Below are positions 42,863 through 60,843 of a stretch of DNA of 64,000 nucleotides, piece by piece. The stretch lies in assembly GCA_039096225.1 (NCBI GenBank), contig JBBPEB010000015.1, forward strand, positions 785,001-849,000, written 5' to 3'. Each line of letters opens with the position of its first letter. Within the stretch, counting starts at the first letter, position 1. The notes below the pieces were generated by a model. The model had not been told where the DNA came from. It ran no database searches and saw nothing but the letters and a program-made list of their open reading frames with translations. This stretch comes from Blastocystis sp. Blastoise. Taxonomy: Eukaryota; Sar; Bigyra; Opalinata; Blastocystidae. A program made the position numbers and the translations under genes.

Positions 42863-43369
42863 TTTCAATCAGTATATTTGAGCTATTTAATGATTATATA
42901 GTATTGAGATATAAATAAAAAATAACAATAAAACTTGAAACAAAAGAATGCATAAAAAGGGAAAAAAACGGAAATCCAGTTTATTGATTCAAATTCTCGA
43001 AATTCTTTTAAATTAACAAGAATATATTTTGGGTAAACTCGAATGCATTTGTTTTTGTATATGTATTCAAAATATACATACAATCACTAGGAAGTCATTA
43101 GAAACAGGATGTCGTGTCTACCCTACTATTCAAGATCTTGATCTAATCAAAATTTGGTTTATTATTGTCAATATTTTGTATATTTATATTATTAATAGTG
43201 AAATAAAAACCGATAACATAACTAAAATGATCTCATTATAGAAATAAAACATAAATATAAATTGAAATTCCGGGAATTTTTCTATGAGTATTTGAAATTA
43301 TAATATAAATGATTCGGAAAGTGATAAAAAGAAAAAGAAATAAACTATAATGAATATAAATAATATGAT
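42863..43369. other. Intergenic region, SAP promoter side
   Basis: No gene is recognised. ATTCCGGGAAT (43267-43277), a palindrome, lies about 100 bp past the stop codon of the neighbouring receptor gene. Confidence 0.5.
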
Positions 43370-46300
43370 TTAGATTTTAACAGCTTTATTAGTGTTGCTT
43401 TGCTTGGCATTTATTTTTGTGTTTTTCTTTCCTGTATTGTATCCTTTTGAATATCTAGATTTCATACGATTGAAAATACATAGAATAATAATAATTATAA
43501 GAATAGCTGCTAGAGCACTAATAATCCATACCCAAATGGGAAGTGGAGGTTCTTCTTCACAAGATATAAATAACTCAGTACTAGCAGATCCTCTCTTATT
43601 GGAACAAGTCACAGTAATAGTTAATGAATTGAATACATTTGGTGATTTACCAAAAAGAGTACCTGTTTCACGATCAAGTACAATTCCTTGAGGTAAATTA
43701 TCTTCAGCAGAACAAGTATATTCAGCAGCATGAACTACTGGAGTTGTTGAGAAATCTCGATTCTTTATAATTAAAAGAATTTTATTTGGATATGTAATCT
43801 TTTGAGGTTTCATAACAGTACAAGTATTACTTATGTCACCTAAGACACCATTAGTACATAATGCTTGTATTCTACCTTCATAATAAGTAGGACAATTCTT
43901 ATAAGCATAATCACCTTCTAAAGCACCACCCCAACCATTAGCTTCATCAGGTTGACAAGCACCAGTAATTCTTTTAGTATATAATCCTAATTCAGCTAAT
44001 TGAAATTTAATATCTCCATCTGTACATAATCTTTCAGAATATTGATTAATAGGATCACTACATTCTTCAACTATCATTCTATATGCATGATAAGCTTTAT
44101 TATTAAAGAAATCTTTCTTTATAGTAGTACTATAAGTTAATATAGGTTGTTTTACAACTTTATGTAAAGTAGCCCAATTTATATTATCATTAGAACCTTC
44201 AATAGTCCATGTTTTAGGGTGACGAACATTACAATTGGAACCAGTAATAAACTCATAATGAGAAATAAATTCTCTTATTTCTCCATTATAAGTCCATTTT
44301 AATATATTCTTATCACAAGATAAAGAAGATGTATATAAAGTTCCTTTTATATTATCAAAAAGTTTAGCAATATTTGAATCATTTTCTATTGTACTTGAAC
44401 CTATACCATTTATAACTCTATAACTATTATTAGAAGTAAGAGATAAAGTACAATCAAAATTAATCTCTTCTTGTGTTTCAGTAGATTTATGTATTTCAAT
44501 AGCAATAATATTATTACCAACAATAATATCATTAGTATTGAGTAAAATGGAACTACCATAAGAAACAGGAGAATTATTATGTACTGTTCCTAATGTAGTA
44601 AAAGTAACATGTTGACTGGATATACCATATCTATATACTTCATGACCATTAATATATACAATTAAACTATCTTTACATTTAATATTAAATATTAAAGTAG
44701 TATATTCAGTAAGTGAATCAAGAGAGAAATTACTACGGAAATATTGAGTGATTCCTTTAGAAATACCAAAAGAACCAGAAGGAGCTTTGTTCCATTTTGA
44801 ATCATCGAAAGATAATTGATTCCATGAAGAATTTATTTCTTTGTTTTCATTAATATAAGTCCATGGATGATGTAGAGGAGGAATAATAGAACCTACAAAG
44901 AAATTATATGTTTCAGAGCTTTCTTGATCACCTAATCCTCCTTTTAAGAGTAAAGTTTGATCTTCTAAAAGAACTTCTACATAACCAGAATTCCAACCAT
45001 TATGACCACTATCTTGAATAGTTAATGAATAAGATCCAATAGGTTTACAATAAGAAATAATATTATCATGATTATCAATAAAACCATTTTTTGAATCAAG
45101 AACATTACTTGTTGAATCTAATAATTTATAAGATATTTCATCACCTCCAGTACCACTTTTAATATGGATAACAAACATTATATTAGGAGACACACAAGGT
45201 CCAATAGAAAGAGTAATTTTAGTAGAAGAAGTAGATCCTTGAGGTGATATCGCAGTAATCGTATATTCTGTACTTGAAAGTGGATCTGTAGGAATACCAC
45301 GAATAGAACCAGTAGAAGTATCTAATTCAAGAGGAAGAGTAAGAGGAGGAGAAATACTAAATTGACCATATAAATTACTATTTGGTATAATATCACTAAA
45401 AGGAATACCAATAAATCCTTGTATAGAAGAAATAGTATAACTTAAGGGTGGAGGAATATTTTGTTTGGATAAATCAATCATATGAAGAGATACTTCAGAT
45501 AAAGAATATTCAACAGGTAAAATTGTTGGATCAGCAGTTTCTGTAAATACAAACTTATAAATATTCCATACTTTATGATTTTGTGGTAAATAGAAACAAC
45601 GCTCTGATTTACGATCTGAGAAATAAGCATTTGTAACATTACCAATAGAAATAAATTGTTTATTATCATTTGATGTTAATACACTCCAATCTGAAGGATC
45701 TTTACCAGGAATATTAGTAGATGAAGTTAAACAATATTTATTTATAAATTCAGCTCTATGATTTTTGAATCGAATCATAATAGCTAAGGTTTTCTTTATA
45801 GAATCAGCAGGATAGGTATAACTAGTAAATGCACTATTATCAAATAGTTTATCTACAAATGAACTTGCAGGAATAGAGAATAACATCATATTTTGGAGAT
45901 TCTTTCTGCAATTACCTTCATAAAGTAATCTTAATTTAGCATTAAAATCTAATGTAGTAGGATTATTACGAGCAATATTAATAATTCCTATAGCTATTGT
46001 ATTTTGATTTGTATGGAATACTTCTAATGGTCCATTGATATCGAAGAAAATAGGAAATAATTCACCACTTAAAGGAGCCATAGTTGTTGAAAGATCTCCA
46101 TCAGGTAGACCTGTACGATGTATTTCTTCTTCATTAATATAAATAATAACACCAGCTCTAGCAAAGATACTTAATTCAAATCCACACATATTATCTAAAG
46201 AAGTAATTGTAACTGTTTTTCTAAATAACCATAAAGGCGAGGTTGTAGTAACAGGTGTAGAAGGATAGATATTGAATCCACTAGGTTCAGTTGTACTAAA

Positions 46301-48253
46301 CCAATTTGAAGGTACAACTCCTTGAACATATTTCCAATCAGGTGAATTTATAGGTATTAAGAAAAACGTATTTATATAGAATAATTTAGATGCTTCTTTT
46401 AAATTTGTAAAGTCTCCAATATTCGAAAAAGGTATACCTGTATTACCTATAGAAATAGTAAGTTTTGATCCATTATCCCAACCATCATTACGACTATCTT
46501 TAACTTCAAGTTTAATTAAACCTGATGGAATACATAGAGATTTGGAAAAGTATGAGTTTTTATCCATAGATGGAGAAGTATATAAAATAACATCATTACT
46601 ATTTGATATTGTCCAAGATTCTTCATCACCATATTGTTTATTTATTTTATCCATTTGAAGAATAATATTATCAGGTGAATTACAACCTATAGAGGAAGAA
46701 TAATATATAATTAATATATGTATTGTTTCATATAAAAAAGAAATTGTTTTCCTTATCTATAATTTTTATAACTTGTAAATAAATACCTGTAATAATAAAT
46801 GTTAGTTGCGTAGTATATTCTTGATTATCTGAAGAACCAACAGCATGTATAGTATAATTAAATGTTCCTTCATTAGGAAATTGACCAAGAATTCTTCCTG
46901 AAATTGGGTCTAATTCTATTTCATAAGGGAATTCAGGAACAGAAGTGAAATCTGTAAATCCTCGTGATATAGGTAATAAATTAAAAGAATCTACACTTCC
47001 TTTTCCATAGTATGTAGTATTACTATAGGAGAGAGAGATAGGTCCAGCAGCTATATTACAAGAATAAATCTCAAAGGAAGATATACCAACTTGATTATTT
47101 TTATTACTACCAGCTATATAAATATAAAAGAAAATGAATATAGAACTATATTTATAAAATAAAAATATATATATAATCTATATAAAAGAAAATGAATATA
47201 GAATTATATTTATAATATAAAAATATATATATAATCTATATAAATATAAAGAAAATGAATATAGAATTATATTTATAAAATAAAAATATATATAATCTAT
47301 ATAAATATAAAAGAAAATGAATATAGAATTATATTTATAAAATAAAAAAATACTAATAGTGACTTTAAAGCTATTATAAACTTTCATATTCATTGAAACA
47401 TGATACACTTGTTCTTCTTTTCTCGATATAAATGTAGTTGAAGATACAATATCAATGATTTCCCATTCAGAATCATATTCATTTTTACCTTCTAAATTCC
47501 ATGAAGTTGGATCTCCATTATCACTAAAGGGAGAACTAGCAATCATATAAGAGTTAAGCCATATAGCACTATAGAGTTAAGTAAAGTTAGAAAAATAATT
47601 GTGGAGTATTTTAATATTTATCTAAGTATTCATTTAAATATAAATATATAAAATAATATATATATATGTAATAAATAAAAATAGTATGTATATACTTATG
47701 TTTTGGTAGAGAATATATAATAGTGGGCATATTTGAAGAAGAAGATTGATAATAGGATTCTAAATTCATATCAAAAAGACGTACACCATAATTAGAAGGT
47801 GTAGTACCTTCAGGAATAGCTTCATATTGACCATTAGATAATTGTTGACCAGAGCATTCTAAATAAAGAAGAGAAATTAATAAATATATATAATCTTTAT
47901 ATATTCTTTATAAGTAAAGTAATAAAATTATATAAAGAATATTATTTGTATATTATTATAATATACCTCCTTGAAGAGCATAGATTTGTGTAGCTATGAC
48001 GGAGAATACATCTGAAGCTGGTAGAGAATTAGTATAATGATGGACTTCAATACAAATAGTAGTAGCACCATTTGAATTCATTATGAATTTTGGAATAGTA
48101 ATACTAAATATATAGTATTATATCTAATGAAGATTAAAATATGGTATATATACGTTAATAAAGGTGTATCTGAATTATTAGGAGCAATAGCAGTTGTTGA
48201 ACCAGTAAGAGATCCTCTATGTATATGGGGTGTATATATATTAAATAAACAAA

Positions 48254-48288
<35 letters not shown>

Positions 48289-49254
48289 ATAGATAAATAA
48301 ATAGATAAATGAATAGATAAACTAGAATATACTTTGGTAATTTATAACGATAGACTTCATTTCCTTCTATATAAACAGCAATTCCAGATCCAGTTTTTAT
48401 AGAAAGATAAAAACCAGCAGCATTTTGCATTGATGTAAAAACATGATTTAGACGATAATAACGTGTAGTTGCTGTAAAAGCAGGAAAAGTACCAACAGTA
48501 GCTTCACTCCATAAAGAATCAGCATAAGTTTTATCTGTCCAAGAAGTAGAAGATTGAGAAATATCAGAATATTTCCAAGACACTGATTCTTGTAGCGCAA
48601 ATGGAACTGTAAAATTAATAAAAAATATAATAAGTAAAATATAAAAAAATAATAAATAATAAATATATAAATAAATAAATAAATAATTAATTAATTAATA
48701 AATAAAAAAATAATTAATAAATAAATATATAATAAATATAAATAAATAAATAAATAAACAATATGCATACAAACAAAAGTATTCAATTTTTCTTTAAAAA
48801 ACGTATTTGCAACAAAGGGAATAGAGTCTTCCAAGAACACTCTGTTATTATAAATTAATTGAACCCAAGATGGATCGTTTGTAAATCCCCAACCATCTCC
48901 AAAACTATAAAGAAATGATCAATGATATTACGATTTGTGTCACAGAAAAAAATAAATAGCATACGAATCACCTAATCTTATAGTATATAATCCAGAAGAT
49001 ATGCAGATATCGTATCTTTTTTCAACTGATTGATAACTAGTTATTCCTTGTTCTCTGAAAATATGTTGAACACTCGTGTCCTTTCCTTTCCAAATAGTGA
49101 CAGATTGCTCTTGCGCATATCTACTATACCAGATAGATACCGTTACCGTTGACTCTCCTTCGTTGCATCCATCTAAAAGTGTTGCATTTCAAATGAGAAT
49201 TAATATACATGCATAAAGAACAAGCAAACCAAAAATCAATATTTCTTTGATCAT
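43370..49254 (-). CDS. Large type I surface receptor with putative-Ig, discoidin-like and repeated beta-sandwich modules
   Basis: Ten exons sum exactly to 1627 aa: 49254-49209, 49172-48965, 48904-48771, 48606-48333, 48216-48154, 48103-47967, 47858-47696, 47568-47354, 47113-46787 and 46686-43370. MIKEILIFGLLVLYA is a signal peptide. D-G-W modules recur (SFGDGWGF, SRNDGWDNGSKLTI, SGHNGWNSGYVEV). Three galactose-binding-like modules contain YIEGNEVYRY, YINEEEIHR and YINGHEVYRYG. Discoidin/F5-8-like segments include DPSDWSVLTSNDN, HPKTWTIEGSNDN and DPTSWNLEG. Three putative-Ig modules carry LDPISGRILGQFP, LDTSTGSIRGIPTDP and LDRETGTLFGKSP. One W-P/C module precedes the helix PIWVWIISALAAILIIIIIL, followed by a basic cytosolic tail. 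Carbohydrate or glycoprotein binding at the cell surface is likely. It is related to the gene at 2-5217. Confidence 0.88.
47114..47353 (-). repeat. Intron minisatellite in the surface receptor gene
   Basis: Four tandem copies of a unit of about 57-62 bp built around AAAGAAAATGAATATAGAA followed by TTATATTTATAA and ATATATATAATCTATATAAA (plus-strand reading) fill the intron between the exon ending FKVTI and the exon beginning TGSNKNNQ. Confidence 0.85.
48240..48320 (-). repeat. TTTA-repeat in a receptor intron
   Basis: AAAT repeats on the plus strand (TTTA in the sense of the gene), with later units changed to AGAT. Confidence 0.8.
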
Positions 49255-50755
49255 TTTTAAGATAATTAAAAAATGTGTAAAAAATATATATATTACATGG
49301 AACAGCAAAACTTTTAATTACAGAAAGATATTCATAAAAAAGAATGGCTGTAATGCTTTTGATATGCTCATATATGGAATTACTGGTGTATTGAAAGGAA
49401 GAGCTCTACATATTATTGGATAAAAAGAAGAATATGTGGTAAAATACAAAAAGTGGAGAACTTTTTCTTAGGTCCTCTTTTATTTAAGTTTTCTCGAAGA
49501 AATTTCATTGGTTTTTAACTATAATGTTCTTTGCATCGTCATTTCAGTACATGACATCATATTTTGATCAACTCTTTTAATTCCTTATATAAAACATAAA
49601 AACTCATCTTTTGATTAAATTTCTTTTTCATTTATACTTTTATTGTACTATTCTTGCTTTATGATCAAGAAAAAGAGACAGAAAGTCTTTTATTAAAAAT
49701 AACGCCAAAAAACAAAAAGAGTCATGCAATTCTATTTCGACAGGGATAAATGCGTCATTTCTATTCCACCACTTTTTTACCATAATAAAAAAGGGTCTTT
49801 TATGACTTTTTTTATTCACAACCACAAAAATAAAATATTTTGAATATATTTCAATTATTAATTTATTGGTAAATGTTTCAAGATATTCCGATATAAATGA
49901 ATATGCTCAAACCGATATTGAAATTCAACTACAAAGGAAGTGAAAAAAAAAGTAATCTCCTCTTTGGATCATTACTTGAGAATTGTTTTTTCATAAAATT
50001 CTTATCAGAGAGTGTATATATATTTAAAGTACTCCTTGTGGCATCAATGAGCAACACAAAATAGTTTTTTTATTAATTTCTATTTTCTAGAAATCTCTTC
50101 CTATTTTAAATCGCTTTGAATAGCTAATAATATAGTTGTATCAAAGTAAATGCTAGTATGATGTGAATAATAAAATGAACAATGAAAAAATTAATCATCA
50201 ACAGATTTCTTGTTTGTTTACTAATCCATATATATTAATTATATATACCTAAACTATACTATTATTCTCCAAGGTAATCTTATGTTAAAACATCATATAA
50301 TTAGATCAGCAATACACATTGTGTTTATAAACCTCAATCAAAACGATTGTCGTTCCATATAAACTATATAAAGCATCTTCATGACTAAACAATATGATTT
50401 TAGTTTTAATTAAAACCAAAACGTGTTTAAATACTCTTATTTAGAATCCAAGTTGTTGTTATTCATGACTCCAAATAATTAAGGTCAACGCATAGCAATT
50501 TCTTTGTAATATTCAAAAAGAATAAACAACAATAAGAAAAAGAAGAAAGAATCCTTAGCTAATGAGGATATTCATTGGAATTTTTACTTTTTAGCCTGGA
50601 GAAAAAGTTTATTCAAAATTGAATGATACTTTTTGTTTGTCTCTATTGTACTGCGATACGTAAGAATTATTGTTTATTATTGATATAAATAATATAATAA
50701 GAATATATCAAACTATAGATATCCACCTATTAGCATTTATTCAGAAAGTAAACAA
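49255..50755. other. Intergenic region between divergent genes
   Basis: The 1.5 kb between the receptor start (minus) and the PIG-M start (plus) hold no supported gene. A 61-codon minus-strand ORF at 49640-49825 has no recognisable features. Both promoters should lie here. Confidence 0.6.
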
Positions 50756-52698
50756 ATGGAGAGTATAAAAAAAAGCATAGAAAGACTTTCATTGCAAAAA
50801 GCTGTGATTGCGTCTACTATAGTACATGTAATTCTTATTCTCATTGGAGAATACATGGATAAAATTATGACTGCTGGTCAATATACGGATACAGATTATT
50901 GGGTTTTCACAGATGCTGCTTATCAAGTGACTATTGGGAAATCACCTTACAATAGAGCTACATACAGATATACACCTATTCTGTATTTATGAATAGTTTT
51001 ATTATTTTTTTCTTCTTTTTTGACTATTCTTTATTCTAGCATTCTATATATTTATAGTATTATTTTTTTTATAATTATTCTTTATTTTAGCATCTATATA
51101 AATTATAGTATTATTTTTGTGTAACTATTCTTTATTCTAGCATCTTTATAAATTATAGTATTATTTTTTTATAAGTATTCTTTATTATAAACATCTTATA
51201 TATATATAATTATTATTACATTTCAATTTTAGTGCTTATCTCCTGACACCAAATATTTATTTATTTAAGAGTTTTGGAAAATATTTATTTTCTGCATTTG
51301 ATATATTAAATGGTTGTTTAATTTTTTATATATTAAGAAATCGTCAAGTAAAATATGATCAAGCTTTAAAATATTCTTTATTATGGTTTTTTAATCCTTT
51401 AGTAATCAATATTTCAACTCGTGGTAATGCTGATGCTATTGTTTGTAGTTGTGTCTTCTTATCTATATGGTTATTACAATATCGTCATCTTTGGCTTTCT
51501 GCTCTTGCTTATGGATTCTCAGTTCATATGAAAATCTATCCTATTATATTTGCACCTGCTTTCTTAATGGTATTAGATGAGAATTATAGAAAGAAACATG
51601 ATAAAGGTACTAATTTCATTACTCGTTTTATTAATAAAGAACGAATTCAATTCTCACTTATTAGTGGTGGCTTATTTTTAGGTCTTATTGCTTTATTTTA
51701 TATTCGATATGGTTATGAATTCTTATTTGAAAGTTATTTATATCATGCTACAAGAACAGATAACAGACATAATTATAGTGTTTATTTCTATGAATTATAT
51801 TTACTTTATAATAGTCCTTCTCGTAAATTATTAGGTCTTGTAGCTTTCTTACCTCAAGTATATATCTATTTCTTATTATATAATTTGTTTTTTTAAATAT
51901 TATTATTTTTATTATTTTTATATTTTTTTAATCTTTTTTTTTTTATTTTTTAATCTTTTTTTTTGTATTATTATGAATCTACTAAATATAACATTATAGT
52001 CTCTTTTGATATGTATATATATATAGATTATTTTACTTCCATATTCTGGATTTAAATTTGGAACTGATTTACCCTTTGCCATGTTAATAGAAACATTCAT
52101 CTTTGTTTGCTTTAATAAAGTATTGATGTATTATATTGTTTTTATATTTATATATTATTTATTATTTTATATTTTATTTAAATAGTATTTATTATTTATT
52201 TTTATGTTTATATTATATTTATTATATTAATATAATTTTTATTATACATTTTAATTATAATAATAATCTATATATATATATATACAGGTATGTACAGCTC
52301 AATATTTCTTATGGTGGATTTCCTTTGTTCCTCTCGTATTACCTTTCTCAAGTATTACGATGACTAAACTTATTCTCTTATTCTCTTTCTATTTTGGTAC
52401 TCAAATGATTTGGAATTATTATGGTTTTTATCTAGAATTCGTTGGAATCAATACTTTCAAATCTGTATTTATATTATTATTATTATCATCAATATTATTA
52501 TTATTATTATTATTATTTTATATTAAACTTATTTAACAATACTCTTATAATATATAGTTATGGATGGCTGGAATTGCATTTTTTATTAGTGGTGTTTATT
52601 TTATACATGTATTTATTCAAAAACAAAAATATACTCATCTATTCTCTGATTCTTGGAAAACAATTTCATTAACTCCTACAACAAATCCTAGCTCATAA
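50756..52698 (+). CDS. GPI mannosyltransferase 1 (PIG-M family)
   Basis: Exons 50756-50982, 51233-51857, 52027-52119, 52288-52464 and 52558-52698 give 420 aa, close to the usual length (human about 423). After a first membrane helix (VIASTIVHVILILIGEY) comes YTDTDYWVFTDAAYQV with the DxD catalytic motif in the ER lumen, then SPYNRATYRYTPILAYLLTP, the strongest family signature. FNPLVINISTRGNADA and AYGFSVHMKIYPIIFAPAF follow, with about ten hydrophobic segments in all. The enzyme adds the first mannose, from dolichol-P-mannose, to GlcN-PI during GPI anchor assembly in the ER, and works with a PIG-X/Pbn1-type partner in other species. Confidence 0.95.
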
Positions 52699-53354
52699 TT
52701 AATTTCACTTCTTTTTTTTTGACTACTTCTCTTTAAACATACTTATTCTATTTTTTTTTTACATTCATTAAATAGTCCTCTATATATATTTTATTTTATT
52801 TTTAATATTTGTATACTTTTAAACCTCTTCTTAAACATTTTTCTAGATAATTGTGTTGCTAATTCTTCTCCTGTTATCAATTTTGCTATTTATTTTATCT
52901 CAATGATCTTAAACAATAAAACTCGACATATATAACTCCACCATTTCATATTTAAAAAAAATACACTTTCATTTTTTTTCTTTTCAATTGAGATTCATGT
53001 ATACTAAACTTTACTTTTCAGGATCTGAATTACTTTACCCTTTTTCTATTAATTCTATATAAATAAAGCAACAGCAATTATAAAAAAAAAAAAAGTGCTA
53101 AAAAGAATAAAAACTTGCTTATAGGGAAAAGATTCTTTTAAAGGAAGGCAAAAGGATTTCCGGTTTTAAAGAAGAAAAATTCAAATGTGTCCGTAGGATC
53201 TTCTCTAAATAGTTTCGATATCAAAAAATATATAAGAAATTTAATAAATCAGACAGACGAGACGCACTCATTTTTTTAATAATTTTTTTTTGAAAAAAAT
53301 AATCTTTTTTATGTATCTAAGTCATATTTTATACATATTTAGTAATATTAAGAT
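52699..53354. other. Intergenic, no gene recognised
   Basis: The stretch is T-rich with poly-A/poly-T runs and shows no ORF of interest. It should contain the 3' end of PIG-M and the promoter of the SH3 gene. Confidence 0.5.
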
Positions 53355-57428
<4,074 letters not shown>

Positions 57429-58638
57429 TTTATTAAATACTTCTATATATATATATTCTTCCTTTAGTGTTAATTAACTAGAAATTTATTATTATTTTCC
57501 AAATGTTAATTTATACATTTTATTTTTATTTTTTTTTAATTTCTTTCATTATTTCTATTTTATTTTTTATTTTCATTGTTTATTACCTCTCTTTGTCTTT
57601 GCTATTTGCTTTGATTCATTTATATATACTATTTCATTATTTTATTTTTGCAAAGTTTTTAAATTCTTTACACTATAATATATATATATTTATATTGTTC
57701 ATTTTTTTTCAATATTTATAATAATCAATTGGTTGTCTATGATTATTGCTTTTATATATTTTATTTATGTTGTCTCTAAGTATAATTATAATATTGTTTA
57801 TATGTATTGTTCATTTTCTCAGTATTGTAGTCATTAGTTCTCATATGGTGTTGTTTTTTTTATATATTCTAATCCTATATACATATTATTTATTCAGAAA
57901 CATTATACGATGCTAGATCTTAATGAAGACTATTGACATATTATTAATAAGAATAATTTTTAGTTAAAAAAAACATTTTGATTAATGTCCCATTTCTTCA
58001 AGAAATAACTTTTTTTTGCTATTATCATTTTTTTATGTATTACTTGTGAAATACAAACATCTAAATGATGGATACTATTAAGAAATTGTTTCATTATCTC
58101 CATTTAAAGAAAAACATGAAAATATGTACATTTTCAGTAGACTATTGGTTATTCTTAAATCATAATCCCAGGAAAAAAATAGAAAAAATGGACCTATTTT
58201 TGGATGTGATTATATTGATGTATTTCTCAAGATGTTTCTACAAAGATGATATACTCTTAAAATTTGTGGTATAGTTTATCGAATAAAGCTTTCTCTAATT
58301 GAAGAATCTGACATTAGGATGTAAGTGAACTCTTCATGTGTCTCTATATATCTAGAAGTATAGTGAATATCAAATAAATAAGCAAAAGATCTATGAAGCC
58401 TTATGATCATTCAAAAAATTCACCTTCGTATATACTTTGTTTAATCTTTGTTTTTTTATTTCTTTCAATTCTATTTTTAGGTCCTCACATTTTACTCCTC
58501 TTAAAGTATCTACAAATATTGATTATAATGAGTCATATATTAATGAACAGAAAAGTGGAAAAAGTATTTTATTCAGAGTAATTACCAAATAAATATTGAT
58601 TTATAGTTAGTGTTGGATTAAAAACAAAATTACAAAAA
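57429..58638. other. Intergenic, no gene recognised
   Basis: The 1.2 kb hold only hydrophobic low-complexity ORFs (for example 58065-58274) that I do not regard as genes. Confidence 0.55.
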
Positions 58639-60751
58639 ATGGCATCCTCTCAAAGTTCATCTCCTACTATTTCTACATTAAGAAAATCATTAACTCAAGT
58701 AAAAATAATAATTTTATATATATATATATTATAGTCATTAACTACTCCAACAAAAAATAATAATCAAGACCATAAATGTAATTCTTTTATTAGTTTTTAT
58801 TAATTTATTATATATATATCTATATATTTAATATTATATAGCAAATAATACAACTAAAGGGATTCTATTAAATACTATTAATCATAGTATACTACGTCAA
58901 GGTATTTATTCTTTCTATTAATATATATATATATATATATTTTGCAAGTTTTTTTTATTGAAATACTTTTAATAAAATGTTAAATATTGAAATATTATAT
59001 ATATATACATAGCCTGTACGAAGAATTCGAAACTAGGTCAAGAGATTTACGAAATGGATATTCAAGAAATAGATGTATATATATATATATATATATTGAA
59101 AATATAATTTCACTATATTTTTATAATTTAAAAAAAATACAATTATATATTATTATGGAATACTAATCAATAGAATAGCTTCAGTTCATCTCAAAGAGAA
59201 GCGATTAGTGTTATTTTCAGTCGTACACAACAATATCTACAATCAGCATTCGTATATATTTATATTACTTTTTATTATAAGTATAAATATATTCCATTTA
59301 ATTATAAATATATATATATATTACATTTTATTATAAATATATATATATTACATTTTATTATAAACAAATATATGGATTGCATTTCATTATAAATAAATAT
59401 ATGTAGCAAAGATGTAGTGTATTAATCCAGAAAGAAACAAAAGATCGAGAAATTAAAAAACAAGAAATTGAAAAGAAAACACAAGGTATATATATATATA
59501 TTATATATATATATTATATATATATATTATATATATAGATAACTTATCTCTTCCTGCAAATAAAGAGTTAGAAACATTAAAGAAAGAAAGAGATAATCAA
59601 TTAAATTGTTTATTGGTATATATTAACAGTATATTTATTACTGTATATATTTATATAGGACGAATATATACAGAATGAATCTATTATTAAAAGTAAATAT
59701 AATGATCGTTTAGAAATAATTAATAAAGAATTAATTGTATATATATATATATATATTACATTTTATTATATTTTATACATTATAATGGTATATATGCTTA
59801 TTATATTTAGGAATATCAAAGTACATATCAAATGAAAGCAGAAGAAAAAGAAAAAGAACTCTCTATTCTTCTTAAAGGTATATATATATATGATAATAAT
59901 AATAATAAATAAATAAATCAAATAATGAATGAATTACTCCTATTTATATTATTTTTATTCTATATTTATATATATTTAATTATATCCCACAATAATTATA
60001 CTATTATTCTTTTCACACTTATTATTATCTGATTTAATCTTAATAACTATTATTGTTTCCCTCCCTAAAAAAGTATTATTTCCCTATAGATGACGGCTTA
60101 GACCGTTCGTCTCGAATTCGGTCACAAGTATTAGAACGTTTTCATAATAAGATGAATGTTAAGGAACAAAATATAATAAAGAAAAAACAAGATATTGAAA
60201 ATGATATTGAAGAGGAAATGAAAACAATTTCAAGAGAAACGAAAGATAAAGAGAAATTATATAAAAAGAATTATGAAGTAAAAGCACAACAAATCAAAGA
60301 TTTATTAAAAGAAGTATATATATAATAATAATATATATAAGACTATATATTTTTTAATTATATATGCATATATTTAGTTTATTCTCAATTATTACTTATG
60401 AATATTATTCTAATAAGAAATACTATTATATATATATATAGAAAAAGGCTGAACTATTTGAATTTCGACGAAATGCTGAATTGGAATTAAGAAAGAATAA
60501 GCAGCATGTAATGAATACTGTTAAAGACATTCTTCTTACAACTCTATCTAAGATTAAAGATGTATATATATAAATATACTTATATTTTATTGATAGAAAA
60601 TGATTGTTTTCAAAGTATTCTTTATATATATATATAAATATATATATAGTTATATGTTAATTTTGAGGATGTTCATAAAACAATCATCAAATTATCTTCT
60701 ATATGCTTATCGAGAGACATTTCCATGATTCTTATTGATTATATGGTATCA

Positions 60752-60782
<31 letters not shown>

Positions 60783-60802
60783 TTTTTAAAATCTGTTATA
60801 TA

Positions 60803-60843
<41 letters not shown>
